Positions 9,419-18,851 of a stretch of DNA of 64,000 nt are shown here, in pieces; positions within the stretch are counted from its first letter, which is position 1; every line of letters starts with the position of its first letter. The notes beneath the pieces are model-generated. The model worked only from the letters and a program-made list of their open reading frames with translations, had not been told where the DNA came from and did no database searches. This DNA is from Helicobacter sp. 'house sparrow 1'. Its GTDB lineage: Bacteria > Campylobacterota > Campylobacteria > Campylobacterales > Helicobacteraceae. Location: NCBI RefSeq assembly GCF_900199585.1, contig NZ_FZQY01000008.1, positions 147,701 to 211,700 on the forward strand. The letters run 5' to 3'. The translations under genes and the position numbers were made by a program.

Positions 9419-10036
9419 ATGCAGGCAATAATCTTAGCTAATGGCTCTTTTCCTAAAAAAAAGTTACTAATTCAAGAGATTTTAGATTCTAAAAATTTAG
9501 TTGTATGTGATGGTGCTATCAAGCATTTGACCAAGATTCAAAAAGAACCTAATGTAATTATTGGGGATTTAGACAGCATTTCCCCTCAACTTAAGAAAAA
9601 ATTTTTTCAAAAAATTATCCACATTAAAGAGCAAGATACAAATGATCTTACAAAAGCCTTTAATTATTGTATTACAAAGGGTTTTAAGGATATTGTGATT
9701 TTTGGTGCTACGGGAAAAAGAGAAGATCATACCCTAGCAAATATCTTTTTGCTTCATACCTACTCTAAGAAAGTAAAAAAAGTCTGTATTAAAAGTGATT
9801 TTGGTATTTTTGAAATTTATACCCCTCCTTGTAATATCCCAAGCAAAAAAGGTCAGCAAATCTCGATATTTTGCCTAGATGCCACTTGTAAGCTTACTTC
9901 AAAGGGGCTAAAATACCCTCTTTACAACCTTGCCCTAACCTCTTTAGAACAAGGAACACTCAATGAGGCATTGGGTGAAAATTTCAGTATCAACGCCTCA
10001 AAACCCACTCAAATTATTATTTATAAAACACTTTAA
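9419..10036 (+). CDS. thiN: Thiamine pyrophosphokinase
   Basis: Converts thiamine directly to thiamine pyrophosphate with ATP. The 205-residue protein has the family motifs in order: LVVCDGAI, VIIGDLDS (around residues 46-53), KEQDTNDLTKA and FGATGKREDHTLAN. It follows pnuT after 3 bp and shares its TPP riboswitch, so uptake and trapping of thiamine form one unit under product feedback. The stop codon overlaps that of the convergent thiamine-binding gene by 4 bp. The symbol is the Bacillus name; the reaction assignment is firm. Confidence 0.92.
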   Translation: MQAIILANGSFPKKKLLIQEILDSKNLVVCDGAIKHLTKIQKEPNVIIGDLDSISPQLKKKFFQKIIHIKEQDTNDLTKAFNYCITKGFKDIVIFGATGKREDHTLANIFLLHTYSKKVKKVCIKSDFGIFEIYTPPCNIPSKKGQQISIFCLDATCKLTSKGLKYPLYNLALTSLEQGTLNEALGENFSINASKPTQIIIYKTL

Positions 10037-10326
10037 TTTAAATCTTTCAAGACAGATGCGCTCCTAGTCTCTAACATCCCTTGCCTACCCTCATAGCAAT
10101 CAAACTTTGCAATTACATAATAGCGCTTTGCATCTATAGAATCTGTGGCAATCTTTAAAACCTCAAGAGCCTCTGACATATCTTTACATTCTACACTTGT
10201 CCCCATTGAGGCAAGTTCAAATTTAACACCCTTTTGTTTTAGTGTTTTTAATACATTTACTACCTCTTGTCTCTTTGATATTTCTCCGCTAATGCTAAAG
10301 ATGCTCATTTCCATCAAAACTGCCAT
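10033..10326 (-). CDS. MTH1187/DUF77-type thiamine-binding protein
   Basis: A 97-residue cytoplasmic protein resembling the MTH1187 (DUF77) family. Family features are the MSIFSISGE first strand, FELASMGTSVE in the middle and the ...ALEVLKIA helix. Members are ferredoxin-like oligomers, some shown to bind thiamine. The convergent position against the pnuT-thiN operon, overlapping thiN by 4 bp, supports a thiamine link. AAGGAG sits 7 bp before the ATG at 10326, which fixes the start at MAVLMEM rather than the later Met codons. Ligand binding is inferred. Confidence 0.75.
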   Translation of the reverse strand: MAVLMEMSIFSISGEISKRQEVVNVLKTLKQKGVKFELASMGTSVECKDMSEALEVLKIATDSIDAKRYYVIAKFDCYEGRQGMLETRSASVLKDLN

Positions 10327-10393
10327 TTAAAAAACTCCTTAGTTTAAAATCTGCCAGTTATGATACTATAACACAAAAATTAAAAGGAATGAT

Positions 10394-12070
10394 GTGATAA
10401 AGAATCAAAGTATTGAGTCTTTAAAGCAACAAATTGACATCGTTGATATTATAGGAAGCTATATAGATATCAAAAAAACTGGAAGCAATTATAGTGCGTG
10501 CTGTCCATTTCATAGCGAAAAAACTCCTAGCTTTATGATAAGTCCTGTAAAAAATATTTTTCATTGTTATGGTTGTGGCACAGGTGGGGATGCAATCAAG
10601 TTTGTGATGGAATATGAAAAAATAGATTTTGTCGAGGCGATAGAAAAAATCGCTCATTTTTATAATTTTGAATTAGAGTATGAAACCAGTAATTATAAAA
10701 AAACAAGCTTTCAAACAGAATACAGCTTGCTTGAGAATATCTTAAATTTTTATCATCAGCAACTCTATAAATACCCTAAGATTCTAGATTATCTCAATCA
10801 TAGAGGTATTACTCAAGAAAGCATAAAAAAGTTTAAGATTGGCTATTGTCCTCCTAGCTTTGAAAATATAAAATTTTGCGATACTAATTCTCTAGATAAA
10901 AACAAATTAGTCCAACTAGGAGTGTTGGGACAAGATCAAGGAAGATATTATGCAAGATTTAATGAAAGAATAATGTTTCCTATCCATTCAATTAGTGCAA
11001 AACCTCTGGGTTTTGGTGGAAGAACCCTAAAAGATCAATTAGCAAAGTATATCAATAGTCCTCAAAGTTCAATTTTCAATAAATCAAAATTACTTTATGG
11101 ATATCACCTTGCAAAGGAAAGTATTTTTAGAGAATCTAAAATCATTGTAACAGAAGGATATCTTGATGTAATTATGTTGCATCAAGCTGGATTTAAAAAT
11201 GCTGTTGCAACTCTAGGAACCGCTCTTACTCAAGAACATATTCCACTTTTAAACAAAGGGGATCCAAAAATTATTTTAAGTTATGATGGTGATGAAGCAG
11301 GTATCAAAGCAGCCTATAGAGCATCTCTTTTACTTGCTCAACAAAACAAAGAAGGCGGAGTAGTAATTTTTGATCAAGGAATGGATCCTGCAGATATGGT
11401 GGTAAATAAAAAATTTTTGGAGCTAAAAAACAAACTTGAAACCCCTATTCCTTTTATCGAATTTATTCTAAGGCAGATTGCAAAACAATTTAATCTAAAC
11501 AATCCCATCCAAAAAGAAAAAGCACTTGCAGAATCTCTAAAATTTTTACACACTCTCTCACCCCTATTGCAAGAAGAATATAAAAATCTTATTGCAATAC
11601 TTTTAAAAATTCCTCCAAATCTTGTGATAACAAAATACAAAAAAAACTCTACGCAAAAAAACATCCAACCTACACAACCTGCATTATTTCATCAACAAGA
11701 TTTATTAGAGGAATTAATCATCAAATATATGCTAGAGGATAAAAGCTTATTGGATTTTGCTCTTGATTATATTGATGAGGAAGTTTTCAAAAACCAAAAA
11801 GAAGCTTTTAGAGCATTATTACAACAAGACTTCTCGCATCAAAAGCTAATTGGAATTAGCCTAAATCCTCAATTAATTATTACAGAAGATGGCTTTAAAA
11901 AAGAGTTAATATTGCTTATCCTAAGATACAATTACGCTTTATTAGAGGAGATACAACATAGTGTATTACCTTTTAATGAAAAAAGCTTCAAAATTAGGAA
12001 GATAAAAAATAATATTTTAAAATTAAAAAAGGGAGAATTGATAGCCTATGAAAGCTTTGGCTCTTTTTAG
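10394..12070 (+). CDS. dnaG: DNA primase
   Basis: Synthesises RNA primers for chromosome replication. The 558-residue protein has the CHC2 zinc ribbon at residues 38-64 (CCPFHSEKTPSF then FHCYGCG), the primase core and the Toprim domain (IIVTEGYLDVIMLHQAG, GTALT, SYDGDEAG with the metal-binding acidic residues). A divergent DnaB-interacting C-terminal domain follows. The start is GTG at 10394, spaced behind AAAGGA. The 3' end overlaps the next gene by 23 bp. H. pylori keeps the same pair (HP0012-HP0013 order). Confidence 0.95.
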   Translation: MIKNQSIESLKQQIDIVDIIGSYIDIKKTGSNYSACCPFHSEKTPSFMISPVKNIFHCYGCGTGGDAIKFVMEYEKIDFVEAIEKIAHFYNFELEYETSNYKKTSFQTEYSLLENILNFYHQQLYKYPKILDYLNHRGITQESIKKFKIGYCPPSFENIKFCDTNSLDKNKLVQLGVLGQDQGRYYARFNERIMFPIHSISAKPLGFGGRTLKDQLAKYINSPQSSIFNKSKLLYGYHLAKESIFRESKIIVTEGYLDVIMLHQAGFKNAVATLGTALTQEHIPLLNKGDPKIILSYDGDEAGIKAAYRASLLLAQQNKEGGVVIFDQGMDPADMVVNKKFLELKNKLETPIPFIEFILRQIAKQFNLNNPIQKEKALAESLKFLHTLSPLLQEEYKNLIAILLKIPPNLVITKYKKNSTQKNIQPTQPALFHQQDLLEELIIKYMLEDKSLLDFALDYIDEEVFKNQKEAFRALLQQDFSHQKLIGISLNPQLIITEDGFKKELILLILRYNYALLEEIQHSVLPFNEKSFKIRKIKNNILKLKKGELIAYESFGSF

Positions 12071-13097
12071 CGGTGGCTTAGATAGCCTTATTTCAATGAA
12101 ATTGCTTAAAGATCAGGGAATTGAAGTAATTGCTCTGCACTTTAATATTGGCTTTGGTGGTAATTATGATAAAAGAGAGTATCTCTTAAATGCCACAGGA
12201 CAAATAGGAGTAGAACTTGTGATTTGTGATATTAGGCAACAATTTTTTGACAACATACTTTTTACACCAAAATATGGCTATGGTAAATATTTCAACCCCT
12301 GTATTGATTGTCATGCAAATATGTTTGTGCAAGCTTTTTATAAATTATTAGAACTTGAGGCTGATTTTGTAATCAGTGGAGAGGTTTTAGGGCAAAGACC
12401 AAAAAGTCAAAGAAGAGAAGCTCTTGATCAAGTAAAAAAACTTATCAGGGAAGCTGGAAAAGACAAAAGATTTCAACATTTATTGGCACAAGATAGCAAT
12501 GATACAAGCAAGCCTCAAACCCTAGATGAATTAATTTTGCGCCCTATGTGTGCAAAATTACTCCAGCCCAGCTTTATGGAAAGAAATAATTGGGTGGATA
12601 GAGATAAGCTTCTTGATATTTCAGGAAGGGGCAGAAATAGACAATTGCAAATGGCTAAGGACTTTGGATGGAAGTATTATGAAAAGCCAGGTGGGGGTTG
12701 CTTACTCACAAATACGAGTGTTGCAACCAAACTAAAGGATCTAAGCTCACATAGAAAAATGATTCTAGAAGATAGTGCAATGATTAAGGTGGGTAGATAT
12801 ATGATATTGCCAGATAATGCAAGATGCGTGATTGCAAGAAATGAAGAAGAAAATAAAAAATTAGATTCTTCAAACCCATTAATGGATACTATTAGATTAA
12901 TAGATTGTGCTGGTCCTATTGGACTGGTGGAAAAAAGTGCAACTTTGGAAGATAAAATCCTTGCAGGACGCATTACGCTCTCTTATGGGAAAACTTCTTA
13001 TGATCAAGAATATAAGGTTTTAATCGGAGAAAAAGAATATAGTCTTACTCCCTATGAAAGGGAAAAGGCTAGGGAATTTTTACTACTTAAACAATAA
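12048..13097 (+). CDS. PP-loop ATPase, tRNA-modification-like (HP0013 type)
   Basis: The 349-residue protein opens with the PP-loop ATP pyrophosphatase signature ALFSGGLDSLIS. This motif occurs in enzymes that adenylate a substrate, such as ThiI, MnmA and argininosuccinate synthase. A CIDCHANM segment (about residues 85-92) and GEVLGQRPKSQRR follow. These resemble the ThiI/TtcA-like branch seen in Campylobacterota, so a tRNA thiolation role is plausible but unproven. The gene overlaps the 3' end of dnaG by 23 bp and is probably translationally coupled to it. Confidence 0.7.
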   Translation: MKALALFSGGLDSLISMKLLKDQGIEVIALHFNIGFGGNYDKREYLLNATGQIGVELVICDIRQQFFDNILFTPKYGYGKYFNPCIDCHANMFVQAFYKLLELEADFVISGEVLGQRPKSQRREALDQVKKLIREAGKDKRFQHLLAQDSNDTSKPQTLDELILRPMCAKLLQPSFMERNNWVDRDKLLDISGRGRNRQLQMAKDFGWKYYEKPGGGCLLTNTSVATKLKDLSSHRKMILEDSAMIKVGRYMILPDNARCVIARNEEENKKLDSSNPLMDTIRLIDCAGPIGLVEKSATLEDKILAGRITLSYGKTSYDQEYKVLIGEKEYSLTPYEREKAREFLLLKQ

Positions 13098-13100
13098 GCC

Positions 13101-13129
13101 CAATGTTAGTTTCTAAGAAACTAACATTG
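13101..13129 (+). terminator. Hairpin terminator between convergent genes
   Basis: CAATGTTAGTTT pairs perfectly with AAACTAACATTG around a 5-base loop, 3 bp after the PP-loop gene stop. The 3' side continues CCTTTGTTATTTTT, a loose T tract. The gene on the other side (gmhA) converges, but its side has no T tract, so termination is mainly for the + strand. Confidence 0.75.
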
Positions 13130-13165
13130 CCTTTGTTATTTTTGAAGATATTTTTTAATTTAAAA

Positions 13166-13729
13166 TTATAAGCTTGCTTGCTCCAAAAGATCACAAAGAG
13201 TATGAATAATAAAAATATGCATTTCTTGAATTCTTGGGGTATCATTGCTTGGAATAATAAGACTATAATCTCCTATGTCTTTCATTTTTCCTCCATCTCT
13301 TCCACTTAAAACGATATTTTTACATTCTAATTCTTTTGCCTTCTGCATTGCAAGCAAAATATTTTTGGAATTTCCACTTGTTGAGATTCCAAACAATACA
13401 TCACCACTTCTACCCAATGCTTCAACCTGTCTTGAAAAAACATAATCATAGCCATAATCATTGCCAATTGCTGTTAATGCAGAAGTATCCGTACTTAATG
13501 CAATTGCACTTAAAGCCTTTCTCTCTCTTTTATAGCGACCTGTTAATTCTGCTGCAAAATGTTGAGAATCTGCTGCACTACCACCATTACCACAAATCAA
13601 AATTTTATTACCATTTTTTATTGTTTCAATCAAACATTCTGCAACTTGCTCAATTTGCAAAGCCATTTTTTTTACTTCTTGAGCTACTTCTAAATGCAGA
13701 TCCAATTCTTTTAAAATAAAATCTTTCAT
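13166..13729 (-). CDS. gmhA: Sedoheptulose-7-phosphate isomerase
   Basis: First step of ADP-heptose synthesis for the lipopolysaccharide inner core: sedoheptulose 7-phosphate to D-glycero-D-manno-heptose 7-phosphate. The 187-residue SIS-domain protein shows [38 protein letters not shown] and [12 protein letters not shown], all standard GmhA motifs. It is the last gene of the block gmhB-hldD-hldE-gmhA, lying 2 bp after hldE, in the order recalled for H. pylori. Confidence 0.96.
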   Translation of the reverse strand: MKDFILKELDLHLEVAQEVKKMALQIEQVAECLIETIKNGNKILICGNGGSAADSQHFAAELTGRYKRERKALSAIALSTDTSALTAIGNDYGYDYVFSRQVEALGRSGDVLFGISTSGNSKNILLAMQKAKELECKNIVLSGRDGGKMKDIGDYSLIIPSNDTPRIQEMHIFIIHTLCDLLEQASL

Positions 13730-13731
13730 TC

Positions 13732-15147
13732 CTATCCTTTAATTTTTTCAATAATCAAGCTTGTAGATTTTCCCTCTACAAAATCAATTAAGATCGTTTG
13801 TCCTGCAAACTCACTACCCACAACCTCTTTATCCTTGTAGTCTGCACCCTTAACTAGGATATCTGGCTGAATTGCTTGAATCAAATTTAAAGGCGTATCT
13901 TCATCAAATAACACTACAAAATCCACACTCTCCAATCCCGCCAACACAAATGCTCTATCATCTTGCGAATTAATAGGCCTCATCTCTCCCTTTAATCTTT
14001 TCACAGAAGCATCTGTATTTAAGCCTACAATCAAAATATCCCCTAATTCTTTGGCTTCTTGAAGATATTGAATATGCCCTCTATGTAAAATATCAAAACA
14101 ACCATTTGTAAAAATAATTTTTTGATTTTGATTTTTTAAAAAATCTAATAGAGCTTCTAAAGTTATGATTTTTTGATTTTGATGAGGGTTTTTTGAATTT
14201 AAAAACAAAAGAATCTCATCCATACTAGCAACAGCACTACCCACTTTACTTACAACAACTGCAGCAGCTGCATTTGCAAATTTACAAGCATTATAAATAT
14301 CTATACTTTGAGCTAGACAAAAAGCCAAACTTGCGATTACTGTGTCTCCTGCTCCTGTTACATCAAAAACTTCTTTAGCAACTGTAGGAATTTTTAAAAT
14401 CTTATCATTTTGATCTAAAATACCAATCCCATCTTCACTCAATGTAATTAAAGAAAATGACAGACTGCAATCCTTTTTCATTTTTTGTGCAGCCAACTCT
14501 AAGCTTTTTGAATCTACAATTTGAATATGCGTAGCCTCTTGAGCCTCTTTTTTATTTGGAGTAAGCAAGGTTGCACCTTTATACTTAGTATAATCCACTC
14601 CCTTTGGGTCACATAAAATAGGAATATTCTCACTTCTTGCTAGACCAATTATTTTTTGTGTAATATCCTTAGTCAAAACTCCTTTATTATAGTCTGAAAG
14701 GATGATTGCACTATATTTATGGATATTCTCCTCTATGCTCTCATAAATCTTTTCTTGCAAATCTTTTATAAGTTCTTGTTTATTTTCTCTATCAACTCTT
14801 AGTATCTGCTGATTTGAAAGTATTACTCTGGTTTTTTGAGTTGTGGGTCGCATAGAATCCACAACAATTTGTTGAATCCCAATCATCAACTCATTGAGCC
14901 TAGATACTAGCCACTCTCCCATAGCATCAGAACCCACTACTCCACATAAATCTACCTTTGCACCCATTGCAACAAGATTATTAGCAACATTGCAAGCCCC
15001 ACCCAAGCGATTACTCTCATTCCTTACATCTACTACCTGAACGGGGGCCTCCGGAGATATTCTTGTGCTCTCACCCCAAATATAATGATCTACCATCAAA
15101 TCACCAACAACCAAAATTGTGGGTTGTTTCTTAGAGAACTTAAACAT
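13732..15147 (-). CDS. hldE: Bifunctional heptose 7-phosphate kinase / heptose 1-phosphate adenylyltransferase
   Basis: Phosphorylates heptose 7-phosphate and later adds AMP to heptose 1-phosphate. The 471-residue protein joins two domains. The N-terminal ribokinase-like half (about 1-315) has [13 protein letters not shown] and the GAGDT catalytic motif in [12 protein letters not shown]. The C-terminal nucleotidyltransferase (from about 340) has [13 protein letters not shown] and the later [13 protein letters not shown]. Its start shares one base with the hldD stop at 15147 (TAATG type), so translation is coupled. Confidence 0.96.
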   Translation of the reverse strand: MFKFSKKQPTILVVGDLMVDHYIWGESTRISPEAPVQVVDVRNESNRLGGACNVANNLVAMGAKVDLCGVVGSDAMGEWLVSRLNELMIGIQQIVVDSMRPTTQKTRVILSNQQILRVDRENKQELIKDLQEKIYESIEENIHKYSAIILSDYNKGVLTKDITQKIIGLARSENIPILCDPKGVDYTKYKGATLLTPNKKEAQEATHIQIVDSKSLELAAQKMKKDCSLSFSLITLSEDGIGILDQNDKILKIPTVAKEVFDVTGAGDTVIASLAFCLAQSIDIYNACKFANAAAAVVVSKVGSAVASMDEILLFLNSKNPHQNQKIITLEALLDFLKNQNQKIIFTNGCFDILHRGHIQYLQEAKELGDILIVGLNTDASVKRLKGEMRPINSQDDRAFVLAGLESVDFVVLFDEDTPLNLIQAIQPDILVKGADYKDKEVVGSEFAGQTILIDFVEGKSTSLIIEKIKG

Positions 15148-16130
15148 TATAAACCTTCAAAAATCTTTTTTATCTCTGGAATATAGCTTGCAATCCCATC
15201 CTCTAAACTATACTTTGGCTGATAACCTAAATCTTGGAAAAACTCCTCAATATCTGCTTGTGTATGCATTTGAAAGAATTTATAGGGATTTGGGATATAT
15301 TCCACTTCAAACTCTCCCAAATGATCTTGAAGACAATTAACAATATCATTATAACTTCTTGAAATACCACTCCCTACATTATAAATTCCACCTTTTTTAG
15401 CGCCTGCGGCCAAGATATTTGCCTCTACAACATCCTTAATATAGACAAAATCCCTTCTTTGCTCTCCAAACTCAAATAATCTTACTTTTTTATTCTCAAG
15501 GGCCTGCAATCCAAGTTGCAAAATCATTGAAGCAGTTTTTCCTTTATAAAATTCTCTCTCACCATAAACATTAAAAAATCGTAGTCCCACTATGGGCAGA
15601 TTAGGGTTATTAGTCAAAAGCTTTCTTACACTCATATCCATCATCAACTTTGAAAAACCATACACATTCTCTGGATTCTCTCCTTTTCCAACAACATTTG
15701 GAGCCTTTGTATTCCCATAGGTACCAGCAGAAGAGGCATATACCATCACAGCTTCTTTTTTCAAACACATTTGCAATAAATCCAAAAATGCCAGATGATT
15801 TGTTTGCATTACAAGTTCTTGATCCATTACAGTAGTATCTGAGATTGCTGCATGATGAAACATTACATCAAAATCTATTGCTTCTAAATATTGTCTATCT
15901 TGAGGACAATTAATATCTCCAACAATTACTTCACCTTGAAAACCAATTAGATTCTTAAAATGTCCCAAAGATGTAGGATTGCCACTTGCAAAAGTTTTAT
16001 CATTTCTAAATTTATCAAATACAATCACTCTAGCCTTAGGAAAAAATTCTTGAAAATAAAAAGCCAAACTACTTCCTATAAAACCAGCACCCCCTGTTAT
16101 CACAATTGTCTTATGATTAAAATCTTGCAT
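15147..16130 (-). CDS. hldD: ADP-L-glycero-D-manno-heptose 6-epimerase
   Basis: Inverts C6 of ADP-heptose, giving the sugar donor used by heptosyltransferases. The 327-residue protein is a short-chain dehydrogenase-type epimerase with the NADP-binding GGAGFIGSSLA near its N terminus, the catalytic YGFSK (Tyr-x-x-x-Lys) and RFFNVYGERE. Both ends overlap neighbours by a single base (15147 and 16130), so gmhB, hldD and hldE form a tightly coupled unit. Confidence 0.96.
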   Translation of the reverse strand: MQDFNHKTIVITGGAGFIGSSLAFYFQEFFPKARVIVFDKFRNDKTFASGNPTSLGHFKNLIGFQGEVIVGDINCPQDRQYLEAIDFDVMFHHAAISDTTVMDQELVMQTNHLAFLDLLQMCLKKEAVMVYASSAGTYGNTKAPNVVGKGENPENVYGFSKLMMDMSVRKLLTNNPNLPIVGLRFFNVYGEREFYKGKTASMILQLGLQALENKKVRLFEFGEQRRDFVYIKDVVEANILAAGAKKGGIYNVGSGISRSYNDIVNCLQDHLGEFEVEYIPNPYKFFQMHTQADIEEFFQDLGYQPKYSLEDGIASYIPEIKKIFEGL

Positions 16131-16669
16131 TATTTTATTATCTCCTTTTGCAACAAATTTAGAATCTCTTTTACAGAGTTTACCTGATATAGATCTTGCA
16201 TAGGCACTTCAGGATTATTTTCTAATTGGTTTTTAATTAAGATTTTATACTTAATTCCAGCATTTTGTGCTGCTTCCACATCACTTACCTTATCTCCAAT
16301 CAAAATACTTTGTGCAAGATTAATCTTAAAATCAGAGATCGCTTTTTGAAGCATTCCAGGCTTTGGCTTTCTACAAAGACAATCTTCATCAGAGCGATGG
16401 GGACAAAAATAAATATCATCAAAACCAAACCCCAATCTCTTTTTTAGCTCATTTTGCATGTATTTTGATAATATCTTAAAATCATCAAGAGTATAATACC
16501 CCATCCCTATACCTGATTGATTTGTCACTAGCAACAAGAGATATCCCTTTGCTTTGCAAAATTCTAAGAGTTCAAATATCCCATCACAAAAAATAAAATC
16601 TTCTTGTCGATAAACATATCCAAAATCCCTATTAATCACTCCATCTCTATCAAAGAATACTGCTTTCAT
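16130..16669 (-). CDS. gmhB: D-glycero-D-manno-heptose 1,7-bisphosphate phosphatase
   Basis: Removes the 7-phosphate from heptose bisphosphate between the two HldE reactions. The 179-residue HAD-family protein has the nucleophile motif FFDRDGVIN at the start, TNQSGIGMGY, a zinc loop (CPHRSDEDCLCRKPKPG) and GDKVSDVEAAQNAG. All are typical of GmhB. It is the first gene of the heptose operon; 30 bp separates it from the upstream membrane-protein gene, so the operon may extend further upstream. Confidence 0.95.
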   Translation of the reverse strand: MKAVFFDRDGVINRDFGYVYRQEDFIFCDGIFELLEFCKAKGYLLLLVTNQSGIGMGYYTLDDFKILSKYMQNELKKRLGFGFDDIYFCPHRSDEDCLCRKPKPGMLQKAISDFKINLAQSILIGDKVSDVEAAQNAGIKYKILIKNQLENNPEVPMQDLYQVNSVKEILNLLQKEIIK

Positions 16670-16699
16670 TATCTCTCCTAAATAACCTATTCCTACTTA

Positions 16700-17470
16700 T
16701 CAATGAGATTTTATATTATTATGTTTACAATTTTGACATCCTTGATGTTCTCCACCACAATGATGACTTTGCATATTTTGATGATGCTGATGCGATGGAT
16801 TTTGCAATTTAGTAATTCCCTGATAAATATTAAATCCTCCAAGGCCTACCATACCAATAAAACTTAGAGCTAAAAAGATTTTACGAAAGGCTGATGTTAT
16901 ACCAATCCCTAAAATAAAACCAAAAATAAACATAGGAATTAAAGTAGCAATTCCAAAAACACCCATTATTAAGATTCCATCCAAAACACTTTTGCTCATC
17001 AAAGCAATACCAGCAAAATAATACACCATTCCACAAGGTAAAAAACCATTTAAAACCCCAAGAGCATAAAAACTAAGTATGCTATCAGACCTAAGGGCAT
17101 TAAAGGCTCTTTTATAAAATGAAGAATTAGAAACATTGGGTTCAATTTTTGTAATTATCTTTGGAAAAAAGACATAACAAAATGCAAATAACACAAGAAA
17201 GGTCCCAAGAAAAATTAAAAACCATCCACTCAATTTAGCATTAAGATTGATACTATATCCTATGATTCCACAAAATAAACCAATTAAAACATAGCTTGTA
17301 ATACGCCCTAGATTATAAAGACAATGTCTTACTCCCAAAGATAAAAATTTTGTATTTGAAGATGTTTTTAAGGGCATAATAGCAGTTAAAATCCCTCCAC
17401 ACATTCCTATACAATGAGCAAAAGACATTGATAAAGCAACAAAAAAAATACTTAATAATTCCTGCATCAC
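16700..17470 (-). CDS. TauE/DsbD-type membrane protein with His-rich tail
   Basis: The 256-residue integral membrane protein has about six hydrophobic segments. The first contains FAHCIGMCGGILT, a motif of the sulfite-exporter/DsbD_2 group often linked to copper or heme-protein assembly. A second half-repeat shows GFLPCGMVYYF. The C-terminal 30 residues are full of His and Cys (HQHHQN, SHHCGGEHQGCQNCKH), which should bind metal ions. It overlaps the upstream secreted-protein gene by 4 bp. A role in copper or cytochrome-oxidase maturation is likely but not shown; a sulfur-compound exporter is the alternative. Confidence 0.7.
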   Translation of the reverse strand: MMQELLSIFFVALSMSFAHCIGMCGGILTAIMPLKTSSNTKFLSLGVRHCLYNLGRITSYVLIGLFCGIIGYSINLNAKLSGWFLIFLGTFLVLFAFCYVFFPKIITKIEPNVSNSSFYKRAFNALRSDSILSFYALGVLNGFLPCGMVYYFAGIALMSKSVLDGILIMGVFGIATLIPMFIFGFILGIGITSAFRKIFLALSFIGMVGLGGFNIYQGITKLQNPSHQHHQNMQSHHCGGEHQGCQNCKHNNIKSH

Positions 17471-17790
17471 ATTCCACCTGTATCAAGAGATTTTTGCATC
17501 ATCTCTTGTGCTTTTTTTATACTTTCTAATTGAATATCCCTATCCTTATTATTATTATTATTATTTTTTGTCTCCAATTGAGGAATAGTATTTTGCAATT
17601 CCTCAATAGATGCAACTCCTTTTGGCATTTTTACAAACACATTTTGATAATTTTTATTACCCATTTTATGCTTCACATAAACTTCACCAGTAACCGTATT
17701 ATACAAATATGTATCCTCTTTATCCGCAAACATCTGCCATTGCGAAAAAGCACCCGTAACCACCAAAAACAATACACAAAGATATTTCAT
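17467..17790 (-). CDS. Small secreted protein of unknown function
   Basis: 107 residues starting with a clear signal peptide (MKYLCVLFLVVTGAFSQ). The mature part holds a short domain with DKEDTYLYNTVTGEVYVKHK and an Asn-rich linker encoded by an ATT/TTA-like triplet run near 17545-17565. It has no motif I can name. The 4-bp overlap with the TauE/DsbD-like gene suggests the two periplasm-facing products work together. Confidence 0.6.
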   Translation of the reverse strand: MKYLCVLFLVVTGAFSQWQMFADKEDTYLYNTVTGEVYVKHKMGNKNYQNVFVKMPKGVASIEELQNTIPQLETKNNNNNNKDRDIQLESIKKAQEMMQKSLDTGGM

Positions 17791-18206
17791 AACTTTCCTT
17801 ATTTTTATCAGACAATTTTTTTCTTTTTCTCTCCAAAATAATACTTTTTATTTAAAAAGAAAAATACACTAATTCTCACAATAATTACACCAATTTCTAA
17901 GATATTTTATTGCATCACACTCCCCATTTCTAGAATATTCACAACTGCACCAACCACTTCATAACAAAAAAAGGATTAAAACAATCATCTTAATTGCATC
18001 CATATACTATAAGCTCTTAAAAAGTCTTTTTTATTACAGCCTTAATCCAAATCCCTACCATATGTCATTTAAAAATTTAAATCAGATAAGAAATCTTATT
18101 TAACAAACAAGGACTAATTAGTCCCTTAATTAGCAAACATAAATTTTTATTCTAAATATAAAAAACCTCAAGCGCCCTTAAATACCCTCCTTTGGTGATG
18201 CAATCT
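17791..18206. other. Gene-poor stretch upstream of the secreted-protein gene
   Basis: 416 bp between coaX and the 107-residue protein gene. It contains the interrupted small Cys-rich frame described separately (17869-18003) and the palindrome GGACTAATTAGTCC at 18111-18124, which may be an operator or a weak hairpin. Nothing else was recognised. Confidence 0.5.
17869..18003 (-). pseudogene. Interrupted small Cys-rich exported peptide (in-frame TGA)
   Basis: From an ATG at 18003 the frame encodes a hydrophobic leader (MDAIKMIVLILFLL), then an in-frame TGA at 17959-17961. It then continues for 29 codons with SGWCSCEYSRNGECDAIKY and a further WCNYC before TAG at 17869. The leader plus Cys-rich tail looks like a small exported or lipoprotein-type peptide broken by one stop. 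Reading TGA as selenocysteine is possible but there is no clear evidence for a SECIS element. No strong ribosome binding site is visible. Confidence 0.3.
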
Positions 18207-18851
18207 TCATCGAACAATCCCTTGATTCATAAGCTCTAAAGCTTTCTCCATTCCTCTAAAAACTAACATTTCATCATAAATACTATTATCAAAAAACTTT
18301 GAAATAAACTTACCATCTCCCCCGGTAAAAAATATTTTTTTGCTCTTTGCCATAGAATCAATGAGTGCTTTTAATCCTCTAAAAACTCCAAAACTAACTG
18401 CATCCTGTGTATTTTGGGGTAAATCTCTTAGATTAATAGAAAAATTAAAATTTTTTCCTAAAATGGGTGAAATCTCTTCGAAAGCTTTTAAATATGAAAA
18501 TAACCCCGGAAGGATACAACCCCCTAGATGCATCCCCTCCTGCATTACATCAATTGTGATTGCACTACCAGCATCTACAATTACACCATCAGATATACCC
18601 AAGCAAGCTGCCTTCCTATCAACCCCCATACCTGCATATAATGTATCAATTTGAACAAATCTCTCTATATTCCTTGCACTGCGATCTAAACTTAGGAGCT
18701 TTTCCTCATGTTTTTTACAAACACTAATATAATAAATTTGAGAATTTAAAAGCTTCTTATCAAGCTTTTGAGGCAAAACTTTCCAAATACTTCTTCTATC
18801 ATAAAAATGAAAGTATGTATTTCCAATATCACAAAGTATCATTTGTTCCAA
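18207..18851 (-). CDS. coaX: Type III pantothenate kinase
   Basis: Phosphorylates pantothenate, the first step of coenzyme A synthesis. The 214-residue protein has the ASKHA-fold phosphate loop LCDIGNTYFHFYD at the N terminus, GMGVDRKAACLG, VDAGSAITIDVM and GGCILPGL, the CoaX-specific order. The FFTGGDGKF motif near residue 176 is the adenosine-binding part. Length is slightly short for the family, as is usual in Helicobacter. Its start overlaps the lipoprotein gene upstream by 13 bp. Confidence 0.93.
   Translation of the reverse strand: MEQMILCDIGNTYFHFYDRRSIWKVLPQKLDKKLLNSQIYYISVCKKHEEKLLSLDRSARNIERFVQIDTLYAGMGVDRKAACLGISDGVIVDAGSAITIDVMQEGMHLGGCILPGLFSYLKAFEEISPILGKNFNFSINLRDLPQNTQDAVSFGVFRGLKALIDSMAKSKKIFFTGGDGKFISKFFDNSIYDEMLVFRGMEKALELMNQGIVR

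Noticed and set aside
13336..13719. Forward 127-codon frame opposite gmhA
   Set aside because: Shadow of a well-supported gene; composition is His/Leu-rich as expected for the antisense of GmhA codons.
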